A stretch of 64,000 nt of DNA from the NCBI RefSeq assembly GCF_015767675.1, contig NZ_CP065218.1:434001-498000 (forward strand), read 5' to 3'. Made by a program: the position numbers and the translations under genes. How positions within the stretch are numbered: position 1 is the first letter of the stretch; each line of letters starts with the position of its first letter. This document shows positions 27,465 through 35,992 of the stretch, in pieces. The stretch comes from Vibrio navarrensis (GTDB lineage Bacteria; Pseudomonadota; Gammaproteobacteria; Enterobacterales; Vibrionaceae). Under the pieces are notes generated by a model that saw nothing but the letters and a program-made list of their open reading frames with translations, was not told where the DNA came from and searched no databases.

Positions 27465-27764
27465 ATGAGTATTGAGAAAGAAGAAAACGCCGTGTGTGAA
27501 GCCTGTGGCTGCGCTGGTGAGATTGGTTTCATTATTAAAGAAGGCGATGACGTTGCCGACGTCACTATTTATGCGAGTTCAAAAGAGTTGCTGGAAGCCG
27601 AATTTGCGCGTTATTTAGAATTGGCAAAGTCGGTAAATGAAAACGTTGAATTTAATACCAGCGAACTCAATTCTGAATCGACCGAATTAAAAGCGCGCTT
27701 TAAGTTTGAAGTGAGTGCAGAAAAACTGATTTTTGAATTAAAAAGTCGTTCTTTAGCGCGTTAA
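27465..27764 (+). CDS. YfcZ/YiiS-family protein (DUF406)
   Basis: 99 residues with the family's cysteine-containing start (CEACGCAGEIGFIIKEGDDVA) and the C-terminal AEKLIFELKSRSLA, matching E. coli YfcZ-like proteins. It is a small soluble cytosolic protein. The cysteines might bind a metal or thiol ligand. The function of the family is unknown. The ATG has GTGAGGA upstream. It is a single gene. Confidence 0.85.
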   Translation: MSIEKEENAVCEACGCAGEIGFIIKEGDDVADVTIYASSKELLEAEFARYLELAKSVNENVEFNTSELNSESTELKARFKFEVSAEKLIFELKSRSLAR

Positions 27765-27967
27765 TGCTAATTTGTTTAAATTATATGCAAACGAGTCTCT
27801 ATGAGGCTCGTTTTTATATCTGGCTATTTATTAAACCAAGTTATTTCCTGACGTAATAAAGAGCAGCCTGGTCAATACATTCTAAACGCCTTGCCGCAAC
27901 CTTCACCTTTTTCGCCTGAGTAGAGTACACTTATGCCTCGCTACTTATCTCAAACGAGGATGTTGTC

Positions 27968-28567
27968 GTGACCCGGTCTGTTCTGCTCTCTTGTTTATTG
28001 CTCTTGCCCTTGTCTCTTCAAGCGCAAGCCCTCGATCACTATCAGATCCTCAATCATCTGGATAACTACGGGAATTTAGATCTGCGAAACAAACCCTACA
28101 CCTCGCTGCCAGACGGATTGAAAGTCAAAGGCAATCTCAATATCGGCAAAACAGCGATTAAAGCACTACCACGAGATCTCGATATTCAGGGCAGCTTGGA
28201 TGCGCGAAACAGCACGCTCACAACCGTCTATGCCGGTACTTCAATAAAAGGCTATGCCAACTTACTCGGCAGCCAAATCAAAAACTGGCCAGCAGGGGTG
28301 AAACTTGGCGGTTACCTTAATTTGACCGATACGCCGCTGGAAAAGCTGCCCAACGGCTTGGTCGTTAAGGGCGATCTCAGCGTGATTCGCACGCCATTAA
28401 CGAGCTTGCCAGAAGGGATCGTGGTAGAGGGGAATCTGTATATCGGCGGATCGGCCTTGAGCGAATTTCCCAATAAAATGACCGTTAAAGGCAACATTTT
28501 CCTCGGGGGTAACCGCATATCCAAATGGCCACAAGAGCTCAACCTTGGTGGCGCAGTGGCTCGCTAA
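27968..28567 (+). CDS. secreted protein made of 20-residue leucine-rich-like repeats
   Basis: 199 residues with a signal peptide (residues 1-21, LSCLLLLPLSLQAQA). From residue 44 to the end it consists of seven full 20-residue repeats and one partial repeat (starts at 44, 64, 84, 104, 124, 144, 164 and 184), with a half-repeat at 34-43. The consensus is LxxLPxGLxVxGxLxIxxTx; for example, repeat 144-163 is LTSLPEGIVVEGNLYIGGSA. The length and LPxGL core resemble the LPX-type leucine-rich repeats of bacterial effectors such as YopM, but here with a signal peptide for Sec export. A curved solenoid in the periplasm or outside is likely. The GTG start has GAGG 8 bases upstream. The target is unknown. 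Confidence 0.82.
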   Translation: MTRSVLLSCLLLLPLSLQAQALDHYQILNHLDNYGNLDLRNKPYTSLPDGLKVKGNLNIGKTAIKALPRDLDIQGSLDARNSTLTTVYAGTSIKGYANLLGSQIKNWPAGVKLGGYLNLTDTPLEKLPNGLVVKGDLSVIRTPLTSLPEGIVVEGNLYIGGSALSEFPNKMTVKGNIFLGGNRISKWPQELNLGGAVAR

Positions 28568-28619
28568 CACATGCAGTGGCGCGCTAAAACAAATAATGAC
28601 GTTGATGAGAAAGTAAAAA

Positions 28620-28649
28620 ACAAAAGCCGACCATTTGGCCGACTTTTGT
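28620..28649. terminator. imperfect hairpin between convergent genes
   Basis: ACAAAAG and CTTTTGT form the outer arms, with an imperfect GC-rich inner stem (two mismatches). It lies between the convergent repeat-protein gene and the acyltransferase gene. It is plausible as a weak bidirectional terminator. Confidence 0.5.
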
Positions 28650-28658
28650 ATTAAACGG

Positions 28659-29780
28659 TTATTTGCAATCCGGTTGTAACTGATTGTTGACCGGGTTAGC
28701 GTAGCTCGCCACCAAATAGTCTCTGGCGCCCTCTGGGAGTTGGTGCAATTTTTCGCTTAGCTGACGACGCACTGCTTGCACAATCTCCGCACTTTCTTGG
28801 CCAGCGGCCAGACGGTTGATCGGATAGACGTGGTAGTTGGCATGAATTTGACGGTCAATCTCTTGCGCTAATGCTTCTGGCGTTTCAAAAGCACCTTGGA
28901 TCACATCACCAAAAGCGACATGCACTCGGCCTTTGTAGCCGACAATTCCCTGTATGATGCTTTCAATATCCTCAAACTCACCTTTCTCATAACGGCCGTG
29001 CGTCGCTTTCTCGTACAACTCTTTCGCCTTAGCGATGTCGCACGGATCGTTCTCGTATGAGATGGAAACAGGAACAATTTTTAGCGCGCTCATGTAGTCA
29101 GCAAAAGCGATTTTTTGCTTACGGCCTTCGACATGAAACATCTTTAAGATAGCGGGATCGGTAAAATCATTGCCATCTTTTGCTCGGCCCTCTTTCTGCG
29201 CGATCCAAATCGAGTTACCGCTATCAAGAGAAAACTTGATATAGGAGGAGAGCTGGCCTAGCACTTTCATCATTTCACGTGGCGCTTTGACCGAACGTTT
29301 TACGATAAAGCTCTTGTTGAGTTTCATCAGCTCCGTGGCACACGGCTTTTTCAGTAGGTTATCACCTATCGCGATACGTACCGTTTTGTGTCCGTTGGTA
29401 AATAGCCCATAGTTGACCAAAGCCGGGTCCATCGCAATATCACGATGGTTGGAGACAAACAGATAGGCACTGTTGCGGTCAAGCTTATCGAGCCCGCTGT
29501 AGGTCACCCCGTCGGTGGTGCTCTCTAAAGTATCTTCTAGATAGCGTTTCACCACTAACTGGATGGCTTCAACAGAATCCAGCGTACGCCACTTGCGCTT
29601 CAGATAGAGACGCAGAAACGGTTTTACTAGTCCTTTGAACCAAGGACTACGCTGTGGAAAACGATGTTGCAATATCGCACTGATAAATTCATCGTCTTGG
29701 ATCAGGCGCTCTATTGCCGCAGGGATCTCTTCGTCATTGTAAGGACGAATCTCTGCATAAGGATCGATATGGTCAGTCAT
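28659..29780 (-). CDS. glycerolipid acyltransferase (PlsC-like)
   Basis: 373 residues. The acyltransferase core has SNHRDIAMDPAL (about 110-121) as block I and QKEGRAKDG (about 193-201) as a block III-like motif, followed by VPVSISYEND (block IV-like). Block I reads H-x5-D, one residue longer than the classical NHxxxxD, although an Asp also sits two residues after the His. It is probably a membrane-associated enzyme that acylates a glycerophosphate or a related acceptor; the N-terminal 80 residues are extra. The substrate is uncertain. It is a single gene. Confidence 0.8.
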   Translation of the reverse strand: MTDHIDPYAEIRPYNDEEIPAAIERLIQDDEFISAILQHRFPQRSPWFKGLVKPFLRLYLKRKWRTLDSVEAIQLVVKRYLEDTLESTTDGVTYSGLDKLDRNSAYLFVSNHRDIAMDPALVNYGLFTNGHKTVRIAIGDNLLKKPCATELMKLNKSFIVKRSVKAPREMMKVLGQLSSYIKFSLDSGNSIWIAQKEGRAKDGNDFTDPAILKMFHVEGRKQKIAFADYMSALKIVPVSISYENDPCDIAKAKELYEKATHGRYEKGEFEDIESIIQGIVGYKGRVHVAFGDVIQGAFETPEALAQEIDRQIHANYHVYPINRLAAGQESAEIVQAVRRQLSEKLHQLPEGARDYLVASYANPVNNQLQPDCK

Positions 29781-30011
29781 TATTCTTTTCGTGTTTTAAA
29801 AAAGCTGGCACATTCTACGCATTGTTATTCGCGCACGCAGCTACCTTAGCCATAGTTTGAGGAAGGTCATACCAGTCAAATCACAAATATGACAATTTGT
29901 TGTGTTTAGGGTTCCTCAGACACCGCCGAAAACGGCCAATATCTAGGGCAAAAGTTGGCTTTTGCCTTCAGAGACGGTAATCTTGGCGCCCCAAGATTTG
30001 AGGTACCTAAG

Positions 30012-30617
30012 ATGAACTACGCGATCGAGTTTAAAAGCGAGCACCACCGCCACCTATTCGCCACGGCGAGAAAGCGCACTTTGAAACACCAACTAGTGAT
30101 TGTGCGCGCTGGCCTTGCACTGGTGAAACTCGGTAAGCAAGAGTTCGCGGTCAAACCCGAGCAAGGATTTTGGATCCCACAAAACTGTTTAACCGCTCTG
30201 ACGGTTCTGCCGCATACACAGCTAGAGCGGTGCGATCTTTCTCTTAGGCTCAAAGAAACGTTTCCAAGCAGTTCAGGCTACGTGACACTCACCCCCTTGA
30301 TGAGTGCACTGTGCGACAAACTTGCCGTGACACCTGCGCACTCCGCTGCCCATAACGAATTGCTCGCCGTACTTAAACGTGAGATCACCGAACTTGATCC
30401 ATCTTCTTTACCCAACCCGCTCAACGAGGCGATAAATCATTGGGAAAAAGAGAGCAAAGCCCTGCCAAGTGAGGTGTATCTAGCTTTATTGGTGCGTGAA
30501 GCGATCAAACGCCAGCAATCCGGTGTTAGTAAAGATGCGATTGTCGATGCATTGTTTGCGGGAAATCTACCGCAGTGCGATCAAGCTTGTGAAGCCATCG
30601 CTGGGCGTATTCTCTAA
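30012..30617 (+). CDS. cupin-like protein resembling an AraC sensor domain, no DNA-binding domain
   Basis: 201 residues. The N-terminal half (about 15-110) follows the cupin layout of AraC-family sensor domains: a strand with VKLGKQEFAVKPEQGFWIPQNCLTAL, then SSGYVTLTPLMSALCDKL. The C-terminal half is helical, but I see no pair of AraC helix-turn-helix motifs; the protein ends at AIAGRIL. It may bind a small molecule or act as an anti-regulator. The start at MNYAIEF has GAGG 8 bases upstream. It is divergent from the acyltransferase across 231 bases with nothing clear in between. Confidence 0.7.
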   Translation: MNYAIEFKSEHHRHLFATARKRTLKHQLVIVRAGLALVKLGKQEFAVKPEQGFWIPQNCLTALTVLPHTQLERCDLSLRLKETFPSSSGYVTLTPLMSALCDKLAVTPAHSAAHNELLAVLKREITELDPSSLPNPLNEAINHWEKESKALPSEVYLALLVREAIKRQQSGVSKDAIVDALFAGNLPQCDQACEAIAGRIL

Positions 30618-30646
30618 GCGAGAAACTGGGGGCTTTTGAAAACGAC

Positions 30647-30668
30647 ACCGCCGCGAAATCGCGGCGGT
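30647..30668. terminator. GC-rich hairpin between convergent genes
   Basis: Ten-base arms ACCGCCGCGA/TCGCGGCGGT with a 2-base gap, located between the convergent genes at 30012-30617 and 30702-31175. T-runs are short (minus side GTTTTC), so it is a moderate terminator candidate. Confidence 0.6.
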
Positions 30669-30701
30669 CAGTCAAAAAGTACGAAAAGAAGAGCGCACGG
30701 T

Positions 30702-31175
30702 TTAAAAAGGCAGTTCGATTTGCATCATCACATCCCCTTCGGATGTATCGTGCCAACGGTAATCAAAGCGCATGCGAGGGTGGCCTGCTTTTTTGTCACC
30801 AAAACCAATACTAAAAAGCACACCATGACTGCGTAACCACTCTTCTGTCGTCATACTTTGCGCCTCTTTCTGGTACTCATCAGGTAACCAGAAACCAATG
30901 CCAAAATGGTTGCTTGCTAAATTTTGACTGATTACAGGGCTATCTTCAGACTTAAGCGCCCATTCATCCCAATAATCTTTTTGTTGTGTGGTCTGTTGAT
31001 CATCCAAATGCAGAATCACTGCATCGCTTTCTTGCGCATCGATGGATTGACATGCCTCATGCATCTCATCTTCCAGCATCACCGAACGCTCCTCGGGAAG
31101 AACGCATGAAGCGTAAGCGTGCTGAGACAGCAGCAGATAAAAACTCGCGATGATCAGATTCTTCAACATACTCAT
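30702..31175 (-). CDS. secreted hypothetical protein
   Basis: 157 residues starting MSMLKNLIIASFYLLLSQHAYASC. The start is followed by a signal peptide with a cleavage site near AYA-SC, so a periplasmic location is likely. The mature part has two segments of interest: an acidic stretch and a C-terminal beta-rich region, FSIGFGDKKAGHPRMRFDYR, ending MMQIELPF. I chose the ATG at 31175 because GAGG is 4-5 bases upstream. It starts 8 bases after the NadD-like gene, so the two are probably one operon. I do not recognise the family. Confidence 0.72.
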   Translation of the reverse strand: MSMLKNLIIASFYLLLSQHAYASCVLPEERSVMLEDEMHEACQSIDAQESDAVILHLDDQQTTQQKDYWDEWALKSEDSPVISQNLASNHFGIGFWLPDEYQKEAQSMTTEEWLRSHGVLFSIGFGDKKAGHPRMRFDYRWHDTSEGDVMMQIELPF

Positions 31176-31182
31176 CAGACCT

Positions 31183-31716
31183 CTACTCAGAAGTGGGCAT
31201 TGTCTTATACAGACACTTTTCAATCAATAATTTTGTGACCGATGCAGTCGTTAGCGTATGTAAACTCTCACCATTTTCAGCCGCCCGACGAATATCGGTA
31301 CTTCTTATTTTTAGCTTCTCAGGGCAAGCCATTACTGACCAGCGCTTGAGTATTTCTTGCGCTTTATGGAAGTCAGCAAACTTAAAAAAGTTATCTGGTC
31401 CGATCACAAAGGTAATATCGGCATCAGGATACTTTTCTTGAATTCTTTCTAATAGGGCAAAAGTCGTGACGCTTTGACCTGGCTGGTATAACTCTTGCTC
31501 AAATGAGGAACGCTGAATATTCGAGAGCGATAGATCCGCAATAAATGCGTCGAGCAGCTCGCACCGAGTTGGGTAATCGAGCATGGTTTTGCCCCACGCG
31601 TGGGCAATCGCTGGTTCCAACAGGACTAAGTCAAAATGGGACAGAGATTCGATCACACTTTTGTGACCCAAACTGGGGGGATTAAACGCACTCCCAAATA
31701 CAGCGATTTTCAGCAT
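31183..31716 (-). CDS. NadD-like nucleotide adenylyltransferase
   Basis: 177 residues. The HxGH-type nucleotidyltransferase motif appears as [15 protein letters not shown] (about 8-22) and the ISSTxIR motif as IRSTDIRRA (about 137-145), with [16 protein letters not shown] between them. This is the nicotinate/nicotinamide mononucleotide adenylyltransferase superfamily, which makes the dinucleotide in NAD synthesis. It is shorter than the classical NadD (about 210). Its place divergent from nadE supports a role in NAD metabolism. Vibrios normally have a canonical nadD elsewhere, so this may be a second, specialised copy. Confidence 0.78.
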   Translation of the reverse strand: MLKIAVFGSAFNPPSLGHKSVIESLSHFDLVLLEPAIAHAWGKTMLDYPTRCELLDAFIADLSLSNIQRSSFEQELYQPGQSVTTFALLERIQEKYPDADITFVIGPDNFFKFADFHKAQEILKRWSVMACPEKLKIRSTDIRRAAENGESLHTLTTASVTKLLIEKCLYKTMPTSE

Positions 31717-31863
31717 AAATGGTATTTACCCGGGCTTTGGAGTTTTCTCTTCAAACGAATCGGGTATGATACTACCAGTCTTGATTATTTTGTATTACTC
31801 ATCCGGATTTATACGTTCAGACGTACTTTGGATGACTTAAGCTTGCAGGAAAAGGAAACCGAA

Positions 31864-32694
31864 ATGGAACAACTCATCCGCGATGAAATGCGTGTTCTCC
31901 CAACAATTGACCCGCATTTTGAAATTGAACGTCGCGTTTCTTTCATCAAACGAAAACTGCTTGAATCCGGGTGCAAAGCACTGGTTCTCGGTATCAGTGG
32001 CGGCGTCGATTCTACGACTTGTGGCCGTTTGGCGCAGCTAGCGGTCAACCAGTTAAATGCAGAGAGCGGCACTAACGCCTATCAATTTATCGCCGTACGC
32101 CTTCCTTATGGTGAGCAGAAAGACGAAGACGAAGCGCAGTTGGCGCTCTCTTTTATCCAGCCAACCCATTCCGTTTCCGTCAACATCAAACAGGGCGTTG
32201 ACGGCTTACACGCCGCGTCACACCGAGCGCTAGAGGGAACAGGCTTGATTCCGAGCGATGCGGCCAAAGTGGACTTTGTTAAAGGTAACGTCAAAGCGCG
32301 TGCTCGCATGGTGGCGCAATACGAAATCGCCGGTTACGTTGGCGGTTTGGTTTTGGGGACTGACCATTCGGCAGAGAACATCACCGGGTTTTATACCAAA
32401 TTTGGTGATGGTGCTTGCGATATGGCTCCCCTATTTGGCTTAAGTAAACGTCAGGTGCGACAACTAGCCGCAACCTTGGGCGCGCCAGAATTGCTGGTGA
32501 AAAAGACGCCAACAGCGGATTTGGAAGAACTCGCACCACAGAAGGCCGACGAAGATGCATTGAACCTGACGTACGAGCAGATTGACGATTTCCTAGAAGG
32601 CAAACCCGTCAGCCAAGCAGTATCTGACCGACTAATTGCTATCTACAAAGCCACCCAACATAAACGTCAGCCTATTCCGACCATCTACGACTGA
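31864..32694 (+). CDS. nadE: NH3-dependent NAD+ synthetase
   Basis: 276 residues, the usual length of bacterial ammonia-dependent NadE. The ATP pyrophosphatase loop is [19 protein letters not shown] (about 41-59), and the deamido-NAD site region follows with [38 protein letters not shown] and [10 protein letters not shown]. It converts deamido-NAD, ATP and ammonia to NAD+ in the cytosol. I placed the start at MEQLIRDEM because AAGGAAA lies 6 bases upstream. It is divergent from the NadD-like gene and ends at a strong terminator. Confidence 0.95.
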   Translation: MEQLIRDEMRVLPTIDPHFEIERRVSFIKRKLLESGCKALVLGISGGVDSTTCGRLAQLAVNQLNAESGTNAYQFIAVRLPYGEQKDEDEAQLALSFIQPTHSVSVNIKQGVDGLHAASHRALEGTGLIPSDAAKVDFVKGNVKARARMVAQYEIAGYVGGLVLGTDHSAENITGFYTKFGDGACDMAPLFGLSKRQVRQLAATLGAPELLVKKTPTADLEELAPQKADEDALNLTYEQIDDFLEGKPVSQAVSDRLIAIYKATQHKRQPIPTIYD

Positions 32695-32719
32695 ATGGAT
32701 TTCTGACATGACACGATGT

Positions 32720-32752
32720 AAAAAGCCAGTTGCACAGCGCAACTGGCTTTTT
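32720..32752. terminator. bidirectional Rho-independent terminator after nadE
   Basis: Fourteen-base perfect arms (32720-32733 and 32739-32752) with a 5-base loop and A/T runs on both sides. It lies between convergent nadE and the MOSC-reductase gene. Confidence 0.92.
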
Positions 32753-32783
32753 GTTTACTGCGGATGAGAAAAGTTGCGCGACG

Positions 32784-34607
32784 TTAGCCGAGATGGAAAG
32801 TCACATCCGACTCTGGTACGCAGCAACACGCGAGCGCTTTACCGTCACGTTTCTCTTCCTCCGACAGCGCAGGCACGTCCGGCTGATGAACGCGCCCTGC
32901 GGTGACCGTCACTTTGCATGCGCCACAAAATCCGGCGCGGCAACTGTAGCTCATCTCCAATCCTGCATTTTCCACTTGATCAAGCAAAGGCTGCTGGTTG
33001 TTGCCGTCAAATTCGTGCTCACCGAAGCGGATGGTCACGTTTTGCAGCGGTTTATTGGTTGCAGCAGAAACCCCAAAAGCTTCTTGATGGTAATGGTTTT
33101 CAGGCAAGCCTTTTTTCAGCAATAGACTCTTAGCTTTTTGCATAAAGCCATCTGGCCCGCAAACAAACACCTGACGCGTCTCAACCGCTGGGATCTGTTT
33201 GATGTGCGATAAGCTCAGCCGTCCTTTGAGCCCGAACCAATCCACTGGCGCTTGAGTTAAGGCGATTTTCACACTCAGGCGCGGATGCTGCGCTTTCAAC
33301 TGCTCTAACTCGTCACGGCACGGAATGTCTTCAACACTGCGGCACTGATGGTAAAACACCACATCGTCCATCGCTTGATGATCAGCCAGATAGCGCAGCA
33401 TGGAGAGCATCGGAGTCACACCGCTTCCGGCAGAGAGCAAAAGTAACGGGCTGTGTTTATCGGTGAGTTGAAACTGACCATCGGGCGTTTGCGCACTGAG
33501 CACATCACCGACGGAAAGATGCTCTGCCAACCAGTTCGATACGCGCCCACCTTGAATACGTTTGACCGAAATAGCGTAGCGCCCAGGTCGAGATGGGCTC
33601 GACGAGAGCGTATAGCGGCGCGCAATCCGGACTCCATCAATTTCAACTTCAATCGGCAGGTGCTGGCCGGGCTGGTAGATAGGCAATTGCCCCGACTTTG
33701 GCTCCAACCAAAAAGTGATAAAATCACGCGCTATGGTCTCTTTCTCAACACAAGTCAGTTCAATGCGCACTGGCGAGTTGTCCGGGTAGAACTCTTTCTC
33801 TTTACTTTCGATCACTTCTACGCGATCGCCCGCGCGGATCATCCCTTCATTGCGCGCCACTAGGTTCTGGCCAAAAAACACGCCGCCATGTTCATTGGCT
33901 CTAAATTGCAGCAAGGTTTTCAACGGCTCTTTACTCTGGCGAAACTGACCTTTTTCTACATCCACTGTGGTCAGTACACAGCGCTCACACGGCTTGACGG
34001 CCTCAAATTCCACCTCGCCAATACGAATCCGTTTCCAGCCATCTTCGGCAAACGCATCGGTATTGCTCACCACTAAATTGGTGCGAAATTGATCCATCAG
34101 ATGATGCTCAGGGCTGCGACGATTCAGTTCCGCCAAAGATGCTTCACTGATCACAAGCAAGGGATAACCATCGGCAAAACTGACGTTGTGCCCTACTTTT
34201 TCACGCACTCGGTTCGACTGTTCACCACAAAACAACAGCTCAACACGCTGCTGCAACACGTCACTAAACCAGTCATCCGCTTCATCGGTGGTGGTATAGG
34301 CAATAAACTGATCTTTCCACACCTGCGCGGGCGCTTCTTGCATTTTAAAATCGCGGTAGCGAATCGTCAGTGGTGGTTTGCCAACAGAGCTAAACACTAC
34401 ACCGTCAGCCACAAGCGCGGAAGAAATGGTCACCAATTGAGGATACTTGCGCGCCGTCACCATGCCGCCATCGGCGGTTGCCAGCATAAAGCGGCGGTCA
34501 AAACTCAACCCCTGCTTCTCGACCCAAGCACTGGAGAGGGACAGTCCACCGACCGATTTCACCGGAAACACGTTAATTTGTTTAAGAATAGCTTGTGACA
34601 TGGGCAT
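32784..34607 (-). CDS. MOSC domain fused to ferredoxin-type flavin reductase
   Basis: 607 residues. There is an N-terminal beta-barrel and MOSC domain (about 1-265) with the cofactor cysteine in KPCERCVLTTVD. A flavin reductase follows with the FAD motif RRYTLSSSPSRPG and the NAD(P) motif LLLSAGSGVTPMLSML. The C-terminal plant-type [2Fe-2S] ferredoxin has SCRAGFCGACKV and a final Cys cluster (ACCC). MOSC proteins bind a molybdenum cofactor, so this could be a self-contained, NAD(P)H-fed molybdenum reductase like the YcbX or mARC system joined to its reductase. The substrate is unknown. An alternative ATG lies two codons later. It is a single gene. Confidence 0.87.
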   Translation of the reverse strand: MPMSQAILKQINVFPVKSVGGLSLSSAWVEKQGLSFDRRFMLATADGGMVTARKYPQLVTISSALVADGVVFSSVGKPPLTIRYRDFKMQEAPAQVWKDQFIAYTTTDEADDWFSDVLQQRVELLFCGEQSNRVREKVGHNVSFADGYPLLVISEASLAELNRRSPEHHLMDQFRTNLVVSNTDAFAEDGWKRIRIGEVEFEAVKPCERCVLTTVDVEKGQFRQSKEPLKTLLQFRANEHGGVFFGQNLVARNEGMIRAGDRVEVIESKEKEFYPDNSPVRIELTCVEKETIARDFITFWLEPKSGQLPIYQPGQHLPIEVEIDGVRIARRYTLSSSPSRPGRYAISVKRIQGGRVSNWLAEHLSVGDVLSAQTPDGQFQLTDKHSPLLLLSAGSGVTPMLSMLRYLADHQAMDDVVFYHQCRSVEDIPCRDELEQLKAQHPRLSVKIALTQAPVDWFGLKGRLSLSHIKQIPAVETRQVFVCGPDGFMQKAKSLLLKKGLPENHYHQEAFGVSAATNKPLQNVTIRFGEHEFDGNNQQPLLDQVENAGLEMSYSCRAGFCGACKVTVTAGRVHQPDVPALSEEEKRDGKALACCCVPESDVTFHLG

Positions 34608-34747
34608 CGCTTCCTTGTTATTTTGCGTGGGTCACATGATAACCAATTGATATCCATGTTAAAACGTTTTTAATTTGCAGAATAGCGAACTGTAACCGCA
34701 ATAAAAAAGCGAGTGAAATGACAGACGCTTTCCTATATCATCCCGTC

Positions 34748-34782
34748 GCCTAAACGGTAGCGTTTGCGCAAACTGTTTAGGC
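34748..34782 (+). promoter_or_regulatory. hairpin leader of pyrC
   Basis: GCCTAAAC (34748-34755) pairs with GTTTAGGC (34775-34782). The loop contains the self-complementary GTTTGCGCAAAC. A pyrimidine tract TCCTTTC follows, and the pyrC ribosome site is 25 bases further on. This could be an attenuator or a translation-control hairpin responding to pyrimidine level. Confidence 0.5.
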
Positions 34783-34816
34783 TCCTTTCGGATCACAACT
34801 TTTGGTGGGAGCAACA

Positions 34817-35845
34817 ATGACAACACTTAAGATTACTCGTCCTGACGACTGGCACGTTCACCTACGCGATGGCGAGGTTTTAGCCGATACCGTTCGCGAT
34901 ATTAGCCGCTATAACGGTCGCGCGCTGGTGATGCCCAATACCGTTCCTCCTGTTACCACCACCGAAATGGCGCACGCTTACCGCGAGCGTATTATGGCGC
35001 ACCAACCCGCGGGCCAGTTTGAACCACTGATGACGCTTTATCTCACCGACAACACCACCGCTGAAGAAATTCACAGCGCGAAGGCAAGTGGTATCGTCGT
35101 CGCGGCGAAACTCTACCCGGCTGGCGCAACGACAAACTCCGACTCTGGTGTGACCGACGTAAAGAAGATTTACCCAACGCTGCAAGCGATGCAAGACGCC
35201 GGTATGCTGCTGCTGGTACACGGCGAAGTGACTCATCACGATGTCGACATTTTCGACCGCGAAAAGACTTTCCTTGAAACGGTTTTAGCACCGATTGTGA
35301 AGGACTTCCCGGGTCTAAAAATCGTTTTAGAGCACATCACCACCTCAGACGCGGTCGACTTTGTCAACCAAGCGGGTGACAACGTGGCGGCAACCATTAC
35401 CGCTCATCACTTGCTTTACAACCGTAATCACATGCTGGTTGGTGGCATCAAACCGCATTTTTACTGCTTGCCAGTACTAAAACGCAACACTCACCAGTTA
35501 GCGCTACGCAAAGCGGCCACCAGCGGCAGCAAAAAGTTTTTCCTAGGGACCGATTCGGCTCCGCACGCTAAAGGGGCGAAAGAGTCCGCGTGTGGCTGCG
35601 CCGGCTCTTACACTGCGCACGCTGCACTTGAGCTCTATGCTGAAGTGTTTGAACAAGAGGGAAAACTGGAGAACCTAGAAGCGTTCGCGAGTCACAACGG
35701 CGCCGATTTCTACGCGTTACCACGCAATGCAGACACCGTTACCCTCACCAAACAAGCGTGGTCCGTACCAGCTTCCATGCCATTTGGCGGTGATGAAGTC
35801 GTACCTATCCGTGCTAATGAACAGATAGAATGGACCGTACAATAA
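34817..35845 (+). CDS. pyrC: dihydroorotase
   Basis: 342 residues, class II dihydroorotase like E. coli PyrC (348). Metal and catalytic elements are visible: DWHVHLRDG (zinc His pair), [13 protein letters not shown] (the carbamylated Lys), [15 protein letters not shown] and LGTDSAPH (catalytic Asp). It closes carbamoyl aspartate to dihydroorotate in UMP synthesis. The start at MTTLKITRP has GGGAG 6 bases upstream; an in-frame extension of five codons lacks a site. It is a single gene with a hairpin leader and its own terminator. Confidence 0.96.
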   Translation: MTTLKITRPDDWHVHLRDGEVLADTVRDISRYNGRALVMPNTVPPVTTTEMAHAYRERIMAHQPAGQFEPLMTLYLTDNTTAEEIHSAKASGIVVAAKLYPAGATTNSDSGVTDVKKIYPTLQAMQDAGMLLLVHGEVTHHDVDIFDREKTFLETVLAPIVKDFPGLKIVLEHITTSDAVDFVNQAGDNVAATITAHHLLYNRNHMLVGGIKPHFYCLPVLKRNTHQLALRKAATSGSKKFFLGTDSAPHAKGAKESACGCAGSYTAHAALELYAEVFEQEGKLENLEAFASHNGADFYALPRNADTVTLTKQAWSVPASMPFGGDEVVPIRANEQIEWTVQ

Positions 35846-35870
35846 TCGGTTTATAGCGAAAATCGCAATA

Positions 35871-35897
35871 AGGCCGCTGATTTTAGCGGCTTTTTTA
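35871..35897 (+). terminator. Rho-independent terminator after pyrC
   Basis: GCCGCT/AGCGGC arms (35873-35878 and 35885-35890) with a 6-base loop, followed by six T residues. Confidence 0.88.
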
Positions 35898-35992
35898 TTC
35901 CTTTCACATTTCATCATCTACGCTTATAAATGATACTCAGAGCGGCAACCCAACCGTCTCTAGCAACGTACAACCATGATTGACGGCGCGAT

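Noticed and set aside
34758..34773. Possible PurR operator in the pyrC leader
   Set aside because: The dyad reads GTTTGCGCAAAC, with half-sites in the opposite order to the PurR consensus GCAAACGTTTGC; a hairpin explains it better.
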